Of a stretch of DNA of 55,594 nt, positions 18,334 through 26,906 are shown piece after piece. The first letter of the stretch is position 1. Every line of letters begins with the position of its first letter. Below the pieces are notes generated by a model that saw nothing but the letters and a program-made list of their open reading frames with translations, was not told the DNA's origin and did not search any database. A program made the position numbers and the translations under genes. The stretch is from Lentzea kentuckyensis (GTDB taxonomy: Bacteria > Actinomycetota > Actinomycetes > Mycobacteriales > Pseudonocardiaceae). The stretch lies in the NCBI RefSeq assembly GCF_002150765.1, contig NZ_MUYM01000079.1:1-55594 (forward strand), given 5' to 3'.

Positions 18334-19182
18334 ATGGACCACAGCTCGACCGGGCGTTACCCGGCCGCGGCGTTGCCCTCGGCGTACCTGACGCCGGGCT
18401 CGTCGTCGTTCACGGACTTCTTGCGGGCCCAGGCACCCGACATGCTGCCTTCCGCCCGGAAGCTCCCGGAGGGGACCGTCCAGGCCCCGCACGGGACGAC
18501 GATCGTCGCGGCCACCTACAAGGGTGGGGTCGTGATCGCCGGCGACCGGCGCGCGACGATGGGCAACGTCATCGCCCAGCGCGACATGAAGAAGGTCTTC
18601 GTGACCGACGACCACTCGGCCGTCGGCATCGCGGGCACGGCAGGCATCGCGATCGAGATCGTGCGGCTGTACACGGTCGAACTGCGGCACTACGAGAAGA
18701 TCGAGGGCGTCTCGCTGTCGCTCGACGGCAAGGCGAACCGCCTCTCGGCCATGATCAGGGGCAACCTCGACGCGGCCATGGCCGGCCTCGCCGTGGTGCC
18801 CCTGTTCGCCGGGTACGACACGTCGGCCACGGACTCGGAACGCGCGGGCCGCATCGTGTCCTACGACGTCACTGGTGGCCGTTACGAGGAGTCGCAGGGC
18901 TACCAGGCCGTCGGCTCGGGCTCGCTGTTCGCGAAGTCGGCGCTGAAGAAGCTCTACGACCCCGACGCGGACGTCGACGGTGCGATCCGCTCGGTCATCG
19001 AAGCGCTCTACGACGCGGCCGACGACGACTCGGCCACGGGGGGCCCGGACCCGGTCCGCCGCCTCTACCCGGTCGTGGTCACGATCAACGGCGCCGACGG
19101 TGCCGTCGAGGTGCCGGAGTCGCAGGTCGCCACGGTCGCCGACGCGGTCGTCGAGGGCCGCCGGTCCCGCCCAGCAGGCTGA
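18334..19182 (+). CDS. prcB: 20S proteasome beta subunit
   Basis: 282 residues including a 54-residue propeptide. Autocleavage is expected in APHG/TTIVAATYKGG, exposing the catalytic Thr55. Downstream are GDRRATMGN and the conserved Lys in MKKVFV, with SGSLFAKSALKKLY typical of the beta fold. It forms the inner, proteolytic rings of the core particle. It lies 50 bp after pup and 34 bp before prcA. Confidence 0.97.
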   Translation: MDHSSTGRYPAAALPSAYLTPGSSSFTDFLRAQAPDMLPSARKLPEGTVQAPHGTTIVAATYKGGVVIAGDRRATMGNVIAQRDMKKVFVTDDHSAVGIAGTAGIAIEIVRLYTVELRHYEKIEGVSLSLDGKANRLSAMIRGNLDAAMAGLAVVPLFAGYDTSATDSERAGRIVSYDVTGGRYEESQGYQAVGSGSLFAKSALKKLYDPDADVDGAIRSVIEALYDAADDDSATGGPDPVRRLYPVVVTINGADGAVEVPESQVATVADAVVEGRRSRPAG

Positions 19183-19216
19183 GTCCCCATCAGGTTCGAC
19201 GTCAGGAGCACCACCC

Positions 19217-19984
19217 ATGACGATGCCGCTGTACGCATCGGCAGAGCAGGTGATGCGCGACCGCTCGGAGTACGCCCGCAAGGGCATCGCCAGGGGTCGC
19301 AGCGTCATCGTGCTGAAGTACGCGGACGGCATTCTGTTCGTCGCGGAGAACCCCTCCAGCACGCTGCACAAGGTCTCGGAGATCTACGACCGCATCGGCT
19401 TCGCGGCCGTCGGGCGGTACAGCGAGTTCGAGAACCTGCGGCAGGCCGGGATCCGGTTCGCTGACGTGCGCGGGTACCAGAACGACCCGCGTGACGTCAC
19501 TTCGCGGTCTCTCGCCAATGTCTATGCCACCACGTTGGGTACCTACTTCACCGAGCAGATCAAGCCTTTTGAGGTGGAGATCTGTGTGGCCGAGGTCGGG
19601 GACTCGTCTTCGACGGACACGTTGTACCGGTTGACTTACGACGGGTCCATTGTGGATGAACCCCAGTACATCGTGATGGGTGGCACTGTGGATGCCGCCA
19701 ACACCGCGTTGAAGGAAGCCTTTGCTGACGGGTTGACGTTGGCTGAGGCTGTTCCGGTGGCGGTGAAGGCGTTGTCGGCCGGGTCGCCGTCCACCGGGTC
19801 CACCGGGTCTGAGCTGTTGCCTGCCAACAAGTTGGAGGTGGCGGTTCTGGAGCGGGCCCGGCCTCGGCGGGCGTTCCGGCGGATTGCTGGGGCGGCTTTG
19901 GATTCTTTGATGCCTGCGCCTACCAAGGGTGGGAAGGCTGTTGAGGATGTCGAGCTGCCTGGCTCGGAGGACGAGTCCAAGTAG
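19217..19984 (+). CDS. prcA: 20S proteasome alpha subunit
   Basis: 255 residues. The N-terminal gate segment MTMPLYASAEQVMRDRSEY is followed by YARKGIARGRSVIVLKYADG, typical of actinobacterial PrcA. No catalytic Thr, as expected. The C-terminal 60 residues are a variable tail (SPSTGSTGSELL ... EDVELPGSEDESK). It forms the outer, gating rings that dock the activator ATPase. Codon choice shifts toward G/T third positions in the last third. Followed by a strong terminator. Confidence 0.97.
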   Translation: MTMPLYASAEQVMRDRSEYARKGIARGRSVIVLKYADGILFVAENPSSTLHKVSEIYDRIGFAAVGRYSEFENLRQAGIRFADVRGYQNDPRDVTSRSLANVYATTLGTYFTEQIKPFEVEICVAEVGDSSSTDTLYRLTYDGSIVDEPQYIVMGGTVDAANTALKEAFADGLTLAEAVPVAVKALSAGSPSTGSTGSELLPANKLEVAVLERARPRRAFRRIAGAALDSLMPAPTKGGKAVEDVELPGSEDESK

Positions 19985-20005
19985 TTCTTTCACGTTGTTG
20001 CGATT

Positions 20006-20035
20006 GGCCCCCGGCGTTGGTGCCGGGGGCCTTTT
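20006..20035 (+). terminator. rho-independent terminator of the dop-pup-prcBA operon
   Basis: A perfect 10-bp stem GGCCCCCGGC/GCCGGGGGCC with a GTTGGT loop is followed by TTTT, 21 bp after the prcA stop. It also faces the convergent esterase gene. Confidence 0.9.
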
Positions 20036-20078
20036 GCTCGTGTCGCGGCCGAAAAGCAAAAGCTCGGCTGCGCCTTCG

Positions 20079-20723
20079 CTACTGCTCGCCTTGGGCGTAC
20101 TTGTCCAGCAGGGCTGCCAGTCCTTGCGGGTTGCTCAGTTGTGCGCAGTGGCCCGATGCCAGTTCTACCGGCACGACGCCTGGCAGGCGGTCCGCTACCA
20201 CTCCTCGCATGAACGCCGGGGTGAAGAACCTGTCTTCGGTGCACAGGATGAAGTGCGTTGGCACGTCCGGCATCGCGTCCAGTGGCCACGGCTTGGCCAT
20301 CGGGTTCTCGGACATGCCGCGTTCCCGTTTTTGTGACTCCTCGGCCAGGTCTGCGGGGACGTCGTGCCAGAACTGGTCTTCCAGGCCGCTGTCCGTGTAG
20401 CCCGTGTTGGCCCACCAGCCGCCTGGCGTTTCACCTGGGCGGGGGAGCATCGCGGTCACCAGGACCAGTGCCTTGGCGTTGACGCGGGCAGCTACCAGTG
20501 GGGCCACGAAGCCTCCGAACGAGTGGCCCACCGCCACCACGTCCGAAGTGGACGGGAGAGCGTCGATCACGGTCGACGCCCAGTCGGTCAGGTCCTTCGA
20601 CTCGTCTTCGGTGGGGAGGTCGGGGGCGACGACGGTGTGGCCCTTGGCTTGCAAGGCTTTTGCCACCAGGTGCCACGACCAGCCTACGTCGCCGCCCCCG
20701 TGCGCGATTGCGAAGGTTGTCAT
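20079..20723 (-). CDS. alpha/beta hydrolase (esterase)
   Basis: 214 residues, soluble. The oxyanion region FAIAHGGGDVGWSWH is at the N-terminus, nucleophile Ser68 in VGHSFGG, acid Asp in LCTEDRFF and base His in SGHCAQLSNPQ. The length and HGG...W motif resemble small EstC/MenH-like esterases. It lies 9 bp after the stop of the ABC permease gene on the same strand and may be the last gene of the PadR-ABC operon. Confidence 0.9.
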   Translation of the reverse strand: MTTFAIAHGGGDVGWSWHLVAKALQAKGHTVVAPDLPTEDESKDLTDWASTVIDALPSTSDVVAVGHSFGGFVAPLVAARVNAKALVLVTAMLPRPGETPGGWWANTGYTDSGLEDQFWHDVPADLAEESQKRERGMSENPMAKPWPLDAMPDVPTHFILCTEDRFFTPAFMRGVVADRLPGVVPVELASGHCAQLSNPQGLAALLDKYAQGEQ

Positions 20724-20732
20724 GGGACGACC

Positions 20733-23369
20733 CTATTCGCGGCGCTCGATCGGTAGGCGGGAACGGGTGAAAAGGGCCGCGCCGAGCATGGCCACGGCCG
20801 GGACGACCAGCAGGGAGATCGCGATGTTGGGCCAGGGGATGGTCAGCGGGTTGAGTTCTGGCCGGGGCCAGAGGTCGGCGTAGCCGACGTTCAGGGCGGA
20901 CAGCAGGGCCAGGGCCGAGCCGACGCCTGCTGCTGTGCCCAGGAGGCCGCCGATGCCCGCGATCACGCCGGCTTGGCTCAGTGACAGGAGTTTGCGCAGG
21001 GTCGGGGTGGCGCCCACGGCGGCGAGGGTGGTCAGGTCTCGGCGGCCGTCGGCTGCCGCCAGGCCGGTGGCCAGGGCGGCTGCCGCGAGGGTGATGATGC
21101 CGGCCACCAGGCCGAGGAGGCTCAGGGCTCGTTGGACGTCGGAGTCTGTTGGGCGGTCCACGTGGACCTCGTATTCGCCGCCCAGTGCCGCGGTCAGGGC
21201 TTCCTGTTCGGTTTCGGTGGGCATGCGGGTCGTGGTGGCGTACATGGTGAACGTCGCTACCGGGAAGCCCAGGGAGCGGGCGGTTTCCTCGGTCATCACG
21301 GCCAGTGGGGCGCGTTGTCGTTGGGGTGCGGCGAAAGCCGGTGCGGGCCTGGTGGTGGCTTGCGTGCCGGTGGCCAGGAGGGTTTGGCCGTCGGAGACCA
21401 GGTTCGGGTCGTTGACGACGATTTTGCCGTCGCGGAGGGCCGATTGGGCGGCGGGGACGTCGTCGTCGTGCAGGTGCAGCAGGGATTGGACGGCGTCGGG
21501 GGTGGCGACGGCCAGGAAGCCGTCCGGAGTGGTGAAGGTGCCGAAGTAGCGGTGGATTCGGCCTGCGCCGGTGCAGCGTTGGTCTGCCAGGGCCGATTGT
21601 CGTTCGGTGTCGGTTGGTCTTCGGTGCAGCACGTCCGAGGTGTACGGGCACTCGCGGTCCGCTGGCGGGCGGAGGTGGGCGAAGCAGGGGCCGCCGTCGC
21701 ACGAGAGGAGTTTGATCTCGTGGGTTTCGGAGACCGGCATGGCGTCGCGGACGGCGGTGGCGACCGAGGGTGGGATGGCGATGGTGTTGGCCTTGCTGAG
21801 GTCGTCCAGGCGGTAGACGGTGACGTCGCCCATGTTGCCTGCCAGTTGACCCGCTTCTTGCTGGGCCTGGGAGGTGAGCATGACGCTGACGGCCACCGCG
21901 CCGATCACGGCGGCCATCACGGCGGAGATCGCGGGGGCTGCGGCTGTTCGGTTGCGGGAGGCGTCGCGCAGGGCGATGCGGAGGGCCACGGGGAGCAAGC
22001 GGCCCGCGCGGGCCAGGAGGCCCAGCAGGGCCGGGGTGCAGAGGACCAGGCCCGCCTCGGTGAGGATCAGGGCGATGAGGATGCCGGCGAACAGCATCTG
22101 GATCGCGCTGAAGACGCCGACGGCTACGCCTGTGGTGACCAGGAACAGGCCCAGTACCAGCCAGCGGCGGCGGGAGTGGGTGATGCCGCGGCGGCCGGCC
22201 AGGGCGGTCACCACGTCCTGGCGGGAGGAGATCCAGGCCGGGACCAGGGCCGCCAGGACGCCGGTGACGATGGCGAGCAGGGCGAGAGCGGCCAGGGCGG
22301 ACGGGTAGAAGCGTTGGGCGGCAAAGCGTTCGGCCAGGAGCCATTCGACCAGCGGGCGGCCGGCCACCGCCGCGAGCGTGCCCAGGAGGACGCCGCCCAG
22401 AGCCGCCAGGGTGCCGGTGACCACGCCGTCGGCCAGGACGATGCGGCGGACGTGGGCGGGGGAGCCGCCCACTGCCGAGATCAGGGCCAGTTCGCGTTTG
22501 CGGCGGCGGGCTCCCACGGCCAGGGCGGATCCGGCCAGCAGGGACATCTCCAGGACGGCCAGGCCCGCGATGAGGAACAGGACGTCGGCGCCGACCTCTT
22601 TGGAGTCGGTGAACTGCGGATAGCGGTCGGCTGCCGGGGGCAGGTCGTGCAGGACGGTGCGGGAGAGGACCGCGATGCCGACCTTGTTGAGCTCCTTGAC
22701 CTTCGCCCAGTCGATCGGGGTGGTGACGAGCCAGGAGCGGTCGGTGTGGTCGAACGTGCCGGGCAGCGCCACGAGGGTGGTGTTGTCCAGGCGGTCGGGT
22801 TCCTCGATGACGCCCACGACGGTGAACCCGCGGCCGTCCTCGGTGGTGAGCGTGCCGTTGAGACCGACACCGGTGCGTTGCACGGCGTTGCGGGACAACG
22901 TGATCTCGGTGTTGCCGAGGGCCGCGCGGCCCTCCAGGAGGGTGATCATGCCCTTGGTCAGCGGGTTGTTCAGGTCGAGCATCCGGACGCCGGCGCGGCC
23001 GACGCCCGCGGTCGTGCGGATGTTGACGCCGCCGCGTTCGACGGGCACCAGCTGGGTGCCGGGCAGCAGAGCCTTCAGGCGCTCGGCGGAGGGTTCCTGG
23101 CCTTCCGCGTTGCCGGTCGGGATCGCGAAGTCCCTGGTCGGTTCCTGGATCACCGGGCCGCGGTAGGGCCAGCTGACCAACGCCTCGGCGGCACCCATGC
23201 GGCGGGCCGCGTCCTCGTCCGGGGTCGGGGTGGTCGAGTCGTGGACGATGGCGGTGAAGGACAGGGCCGCCACCGGGACCAGGATCAGGGCGATGACCAG
23301 GGCGGAGCGGCCGCGGGACCGGCGGGCCTCGCGCCAGGCGATGCGCAGTGCTGCGCGCCATCCCCTCAC
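20733..23369 (-). CDS. FtsX-like ABC transporter permease
   Basis: 878 residues; GTG start overlapping the ATPase stop by 4 bp. The N-terminal membrane segment (SALVIALILVPVAALSFTAI) is followed by a large extracellular domain, a three-segment FtsX core (residues about 270-400), a central group near 430-500, a second Cys-containing extracellular domain (CDGGPCF, ADREC, DQRCTG) and three C-terminal segments. FtsX motifs ALISAVGGSPAHVRR and LAAVGATPTLRK are present. The cysteines suggest disulfides in the outer domain. Partner of the 23366-24070 ATPase. Confidence 0.94.
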   Translation of the reverse strand: MRGWRAALRIAWREARRSRGRSALVIALILVPVAALSFTAIVHDSTTPTPDEDAARRMGAAEALVSWPYRGPVIQEPTRDFAIPTGNAEGQEPSAERLKALLPGTQLVPVERGGVNIRTTAGVGRAGVRMLDLNNPLTKGMITLLEGRAALGNTEITLSRNAVQRTGVGLNGTLTTEDGRGFTVVGVIEEPDRLDNTTLVALPGTFDHTDRSWLVTTPIDWAKVKELNKVGIAVLSRTVLHDLPPAADRYPQFTDSKEVGADVLFLIAGLAVLEMSLLAGSALAVGARRRKRELALISAVGGSPAHVRRIVLADGVVTGTLAALGGVLLGTLAAVAGRPLVEWLLAERFAAQRFYPSALAALALLAIVTGVLAALVPAWISSRQDVVTALAGRRGITHSRRRWLVLGLFLVTTGVAVGVFSAIQMLFAGILIALILTEAGLVLCTPALLGLLARAGRLLPVALRIALRDASRNRTAAAPAISAVMAAVIGAVAVSVMLTSQAQQEAGQLAGNMGDVTVYRLDDLSKANTIAIPPSVATAVRDAMPVSETHEIKLLSCDGGPCFAHLRPPADRECPYTSDVLHRRPTDTERQSALADQRCTGAGRIHRYFGTFTTPDGFLAVATPDAVQSLLHLHDDDVPAAQSALRDGKIVVNDPNLVSDGQTLLATGTQATTRPAPAFAAPQRQRAPLAVMTEETARSLGFPVATFTMYATTTRMPTETEQEALTAALGGEYEVHVDRPTDSDVQRALSLLGLVAGIITLAAAALATGLAAADGRRDLTTLAAVGATPTLRKLLSLSQAGVIAGIGGLLGTAAGVGSALALLSALNVGYADLWPRPELNPLTIPWPNIAISLLVVPAVAMLGAALFTRSRLPIERRE

Positions 23370-24070
23370 GGCGTGCTCAGCAGTTCTTCTGGCTGGTCGC
23401 GGGTGGAGACGTCGACGACGACGCCGTCGCGCAGGAAGATCACGCGGTCGGCCCAGGCGGCGTGGCGGGCGTCGTGCGTGACGAGGACGGCGGCGGCACC
23501 GGCGTCCACTTTGGACCTCAGCAGGCGCAGGACGGTTTCGCCGGTGCGGGAGTCGAGGGCGCCGGTCGGTTCGTCGGCCAGGACCAGACGGCGTTCACCG
23601 ATCAGGGCACGGGCGATGGCGACGCGTTGCTGCTGGCCGCCGGACATCTCGTCGGGGAAGCGGTCCGCGTAGCCATCCAGGTCCACTTCGGACAGTGCCT
23701 GCTCGGCCTGCCGGCGTGACTTGCGGACGCCGTCGAGGTCGAGGGGGAGTGCGACGTTCTCGGCGGCGGTGAGGCTCGCGACGAGGTTGAGGTCCTGGAA
23801 GACGTAGCCGATCCGCCGGCGACGCCACGCGGCGAGCTGCTTGCGGGACAGGGACTGCAGGCTGGTGTCGTCGACGAGGATCTGGCCGCTGGTCGGGCTG
23901 TCGAGGCCGCCCGCGAGGTTGAGCAGCGTCGACTTTCCGGAGCCGGACGGGCCCATGATCGCGACGAGCTCTCCGGGTTCGACGGCGAGGGAGACGTCGT
24001 CGAGCGCCTTGACCGCCGTTTCGCCGGTGCCGTGGACGCGGCGCACGCCGCGCAGTTCGAGGACGGTCAT
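23366..24070 (-). CDS. ABC transporter ATP-binding protein (MacB/LolD type)
   Basis: 234 residues, ATG overlapping the PadR stop. Walker A GPSGSGKST, Q-loop VFQDLNLV, signature MSGGQQQRVAIARAL, Walker B LVLADEPTGALD and H-loop VTHDARHA are all intact. The Q-loop and signature match the LolD/MacB/FtsE class, fitting the FtsX-like permease next door. Likely exports or extracts an envelope-active compound under PadR control. Confidence 0.96.
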   Translation of the reverse strand: MTVLELRGVRRVHGTGETAVKALDDVSLAVEPGELVAIMGPSGSGKSTLLNLAGGLDSPTSGQILVDDTSLQSLSRKQLAAWRRRRIGYVFQDLNLVASLTAAENVALPLDLDGVRKSRRQAEQALSEVDLDGYADRFPDEMSGGQQQRVAIARALIGERRLVLADEPTGALDSRTGETVLRLLRSKVDAGAAAVLVTHDARHAAWADRVIFLRDGVVVDVSTRDQPEELLSTP

Positions 24071-24612
24071 CTCGGCACCTCGACATCGGTCGTCTCGGGA
24101 ACGGCCTTCGGTTCGTAGCGCAGCAGGCTCGCCTCGCAGTGGTCGAGCCAGCGCAGCTCGGCCTCGGCCTGGAAGATCATCGCGTCGAGCACGAGCAGCC
24201 ACGGCAGGTCGCCGGGCTGCGTCTTCAGCCTCGTGTACTCCTGCAACGTGCGCATCGTGGCCGTGCGCTGGGTCATCACGACCTTGGCGACGTCGACGCC
24301 CGGCGTGGTGATCGCGAGGGCGAGCTTGATCGCCACCTCGTCGCGCGGGCGGTCGGTGCGTTTGACCGGCGACGCGAACCACTTCCTGAGCTCCGTGCGG
24401 CCCTGCGTGGTGATCTCGTAGGGCCGCTGGCCCTCGTTCTCGGGTAGCGCGGCCACCAAATCGTCACGCTCGAGGCGCGACAACGTCGTGTAGACCTGCC
24501 CGATGTTCAACGGCCACGTGCCGCCGGTGGCTGAGTCGAACGCCGCCCGCAGCTGGTAGCCGTACATGGGCCCGCGCTCCAGCAGCGCGAGCAGACCGTG
24601 TTTGACCGACAT
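24067..24612 (-). CDS. PadR-family transcriptional regulator
   Basis: 181 residues. The winged helix at the N-terminus includes HGLLALLERGPMYGYQLRAAF and QVYTTLSRLERDDLV. The C-terminal dimerisation helices are typical of PadR-s2/AphA-type proteins (DEVAIKLALAI, LVLDAMIFQAEAELRWLD). First gene of the PadR-ATPase-permease(-esterase) operon; all junctions overlap, so it likely represses its own transporter and is released by a ligand. Confidence 0.94.
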   Translation of the reverse strand: MSVKHGLLALLERGPMYGYQLRAAFDSATGGTWPLNIGQVYTTLSRLERDDLVAALPENEGQRPYEITTQGRTELRKWFASPVKRTDRPRDEVAIKLALAITTPGVDVAKVVMTQRTATMRTLQEYTRLKTQPGDLPWLLVLDAMIFQAEAELRWLDHCEASLLRYEPKAVPETTDVEVPR

Positions 24613-24640
24613 ACGTACTGAGTATGCATACCGAGTATGT
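24609..24640. promoter_or_regulatory. PadR autoregulatory operator
   Basis: An AT-rich block directly at and upstream of the PadR start codon holds the palindrome ACATAC...GTATGT with the inner repeats GAGTATG (24620-24626 and 24633-24639) and GCATAC. PadR proteins bind ATAC/GTAT-type dyads. The site overlaps the start codon, implying a leaderless or very short leader mRNA blocked by the repressor. Confidence 0.65.
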
Positions 24641-24743
24641 TCCTGGCAAACGGTGACGCCGGAACATGCGTGCGAGCAGGGCTGACATGGGGAACCCTGA
24701 GTGGTGCCGGAGACGTCCGGCTGAAGTGGGACTGGGGGATGAC

Positions 24744-25373
24744 GTGGTCGACGCCGTACGGGGTCGAGCTGGGGAAGTGAACCTGCTGGGGGCCTCGGGT
24801 CGCTCGGCTGTGCCGCCGGTGCTGACGCCGCCCGCGGCGATCCGGGACTACGAGACCTCGGACGAGGTCTCCTGGCTGCGCTGCCGGGTGCTGGGATTCG
24901 TCACGACGAGCAACTACGACGACGTCTGGCAGGCCAAGCGCCGCGCCGATCTCGAACTCGTCGCGCTCGACGACGGCGTCGTGGTCGGCGCATTGGATGT
25001 GTCGATGCCCGGTGCGGAAGCGACCATTGAGACCGTGGTGGTGCACCCGGACTATCAGCGCCGTGGGATCGCCACGGCGTTGCTGAGCGAGGCACTGCGT
25101 CGGTTGGAACGGTGCGGTGCGCGCGTACTCGATGCCTCGACCCGTGAGGACGAACAGGCGTTGGGCTGGTTCGCGCGCAACGGGTTCCTGGAGACGTCAC
25201 GCTATCTGCACGTCTACGCCACGGCGGACGAAGTGGGCACCGTGCTGAACGCCAGGTACGGGCTGACTCCGATGGGAGCGTTCCTGCACGCCCGGATCGA
25301 GCGGGAGGCCGAGCTGCGCCAACGGTTCGAGCGCGTGCACGTGTGCCGCAGGATGGTGCGGATGATCGGCTAG
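24744..25373 (+). CDS. GNAT-family N-acetyltransferase
   Basis: About 209 residues from GTG 24744, chosen for its GGGGGA ribosome site; GTGs at 24777, 24810 and 24819 or the ATG at 24666 are alternatives, and the domain itself starts near 24840 (AIRDYETSDEVSWLRCRVLGF). Acetyl-CoA-binding motif A is TVVVHPDYQRRGIATALL, and motif B includes FARNGFLETSRYLHV. Substrate unknown. It is divergent from PadR and its stop overlaps the next, convergent gene by 4 bp. Confidence 0.87.
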   Translation: MVDAVRGRAGEVNLLGASGRSAVPPVLTPPAAIRDYETSDEVSWLRCRVLGFVTTSNYDDVWQAKRRADLELVALDDGVVVGALDVSMPGAEATIETVVVHPDYQRRGIATALLSEALRRLERCGARVLDASTREDEQALGWFARNGFLETSRYLHVYATADEVGTVLNARYGLTPMGAFLHARIEREAELRQRFERVHVCRRMVRMIG

Positions 25374-25978
25374 GAGCTGATGCCGGTGAGTCGCGGGATG
25401 GTGGCGGTGCGCCCTGCGAGCAGCATCAGCAGCGCCTCGATCGGCCCGCTGACCTCGGTGCCCTCGCCGGCCGACCAGTCCGCGTCGGTGGCGACGAGCC
25501 GGTGCCCAGCGAGCCGGCGGCGGGCGTGGAACGGGAAGCCGATCCGCCACAGGTCGTCGGCGGCGACGACGGCCGCCTCGATCGGCATGTGGCGTTCGAT
25601 GCCCAGCGGCAGGGCGATGTCCTGCGTGTGCACCATGATGTCCATCAGTGCGTTCTTGAGCGTCTGGCCCGGCGCGAGCCTGTGCACCCCGACGGCGCCG
25701 CGCAGTTCCGCGACGAGCTCGGCGGTCGGTCTGCGTGCTTCGGCACGCGCGGTCTGGTCGACCATGCGGTTGAAGCTGCCGCGGGCCTTGAGAAACCCGC
25801 GGAACGCCCCGAGAAGACCGATTCGGTGCGCGAGCGACAGGTGGGCGGCGACCTCGCGCACGGTCCAGCCCGCGCACAGCGAAGGGTGGCTCCACTGGGC
25901 GCCCGACAGGCCGGCGAGCAGCTCCGCCGTCACCGCGCGTTCGGAGTCGATCGTCTGCCACATCTGCCTGTCGTCCAT
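25370..25978 (-). CDS. maleylpyruvate isomerase-family mycothiol-dependent enzyme (MDMPI/DinB fold)
   Basis: 202 residues. N-terminal MDMPI signature WSHPSLCAGWTVREVAAHLSLAH supplies the first metal His, and the DIMVHTQDIALPLG segment supplies the second. The usual Glu four residues before that His is Asp here. Family members use mycothiol as cofactor, the thiol typical of actinobacteria. Divergent from a MarR regulator with a palindromic site between them, suggesting local control. Confidence 0.9.
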   Translation of the reverse strand: MDDRQMWQTIDSERAVTAELLAGLSGAQWSHPSLCAGWTVREVAAHLSLAHRIGLLGAFRGFLKARGSFNRMVDQTARAEARRPTAELVAELRGAVGVHRLAPGQTLKNALMDIMVHTQDIALPLGIERHMPIEAAVVAADDLWRIGFPFHARRRLAGHRLVATDADWSAGEGTEVSGPIEALLMLLAGRTATIPRLTGISS

Positions 25979-25994
25979 GGTCCCGCTCCCTTGA

Positions 25995-26039
25995 TTTAGT
26001 TCGAGAGGCTGACTACTTTAATCAGAGTCTCTGACTAAA
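25995..26039. promoter_or_regulatory. MarR-type operator between divergent genes
   Basis: An imperfect inverted repeat, TTTAGTtcgagaggc at 25995-26009 against GAGTCTCTGACTAAA at 26025-26039, surrounds an AT-rich core (TACTTTAATCA). It fills most of the 76-bp gap between the MDMPI gene and the marR gene, the usual place for an autoregulatory MarR site. Confidence 0.6.
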
Positions 26040-26054
26040 GCAACGGGAGTTCGC

Positions 26055-26474
26055 GTGAACATCGGTCTGCTGCTCTTCATCCCGAACCGCGACGTGGAGA
26101 ACCGGGTCCTGGCCGCGGTCAACGCGGCGGGGTTCGACGTGACGCAGGCGCAGGCGCGGGTGCTCATGCGCGTCGGCCCGCAGGGATCGCGGCTGACCGA
26201 GCTCGCGGAGGCGGCCCAGGTGACCAAGCAGACCGCCGGGTTCCTGGTCGACCAGCTGGAGAAGGCCGGGTACGTGGAACGGGTGCCGGACCCGGCGGAC
26301 GGCCGGGCGCGGCTGGTGCGGGTCACCGAGAAGGCGCTGGGCGCCGTCCCCGTCGCGGACGCGGAGCTGGCCAGGATCGAGGCGGAGTGGGAACGGCACA
26401 TCGGCAAGCGGCTCATGGGGCAGCTGCGCGAGGCCCTGGAGATGCTCGGCGAGATCACCGATCCGTACCGCTGA
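26055..26474 (+). CDS. MarR-family transcriptional regulator
   Basis: 139 residues, GTG start. Winged helix: FDVTQAQARVLMRVG, LTELAEAAQVTKQTAGFLVDQLEKAGYVERVPDP and the wing DGRARLVRVTEKA. Flanking helices form the dimer interface. Probably represses the divergent MDMPI gene and itself and responds to a small aromatic or oxidant signal, as the family often does; the ligand is not predictable. Confidence 0.94.
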   Translation: MNIGLLLFIPNRDVENRVLAAVNAAGFDVTQAQARVLMRVGPQGSRLTELAEAAQVTKQTAGFLVDQLEKAGYVERVPDPADGRARLVRVTEKALGAVPVADAELARIEAEWERHIGKRLMGQLREALEMLGEITDPYR

Positions 26475-26491
26475 CCCGCGTGGTCGGTGTG

Positions 26492-26863
26492 TCAGGCCCG
26501 GTCGGACGCGCCTCGCAGCACGCAGAACTCGTTGCCCTCGGGGTCGGCGAGGACCGCCCAGCCGGTGCCGTCGGGCTCGCGGCGGTCCGCGACGAAGGTG
26601 GCACCGAGGCCCAGCAGCCGTTCCACCTCCTGGTCCCGTGAGGTCTCCGGGCGCAGGCACACGTGGATCCGGTTCTTGCTCGTCTTCGGCTCCGGTACCT
26701 GGTTGAAGTACAGGACCGGGCCGTCCGCCAGGAGCACCTCGCACTCCGGGTCACCCGGTTTGTCGTCCGGGTGCAGCGGACGGCCCGTCACCTCGCTCCA
26801 GAACCGGGCCAGTTCATAGGCGTTCGCGCAGTCGATCGCCACGTTCTGCAGCACAGAGACCAT
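26492..26863 (-). CDS. VOC-family (glyoxalase/bleomycin-resistance-like) protein
   Basis: 123 residues from ATG 26863 (MVSVLQNVAIDCANAYELARFW); a GTG at 26899 would add 12 residues. Two beta-alpha-beta-beta-beta modules are visible: AIDCANAYELARFWSEVTG...VLYFNQVPEPK and RIHVCLRPETSRDQEVERLLGLG...AVLADPEGNEFCVL. This is the short actinobacterial glyoxalase_6 type, with poorly conserved metal ligands, so a binding role is as likely as catalysis. Lies 43 bp after glpD on the same strand. Confidence 0.88.
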   Translation of the reverse strand: MVSVLQNVAIDCANAYELARFWSEVTGRPLHPDDKPGDPECEVLLADGPVLYFNQVPEPKTSKNRIHVCLRPETSRDQEVERLLGLGATFVADRREPDGTGWAVLADPEGNEFCVLRGASDRA

Positions 26864-26906
26864 GCGTGCAGAGTTCCCGACCACCGCGGCGAACGCCACC
26901 GGGTTG

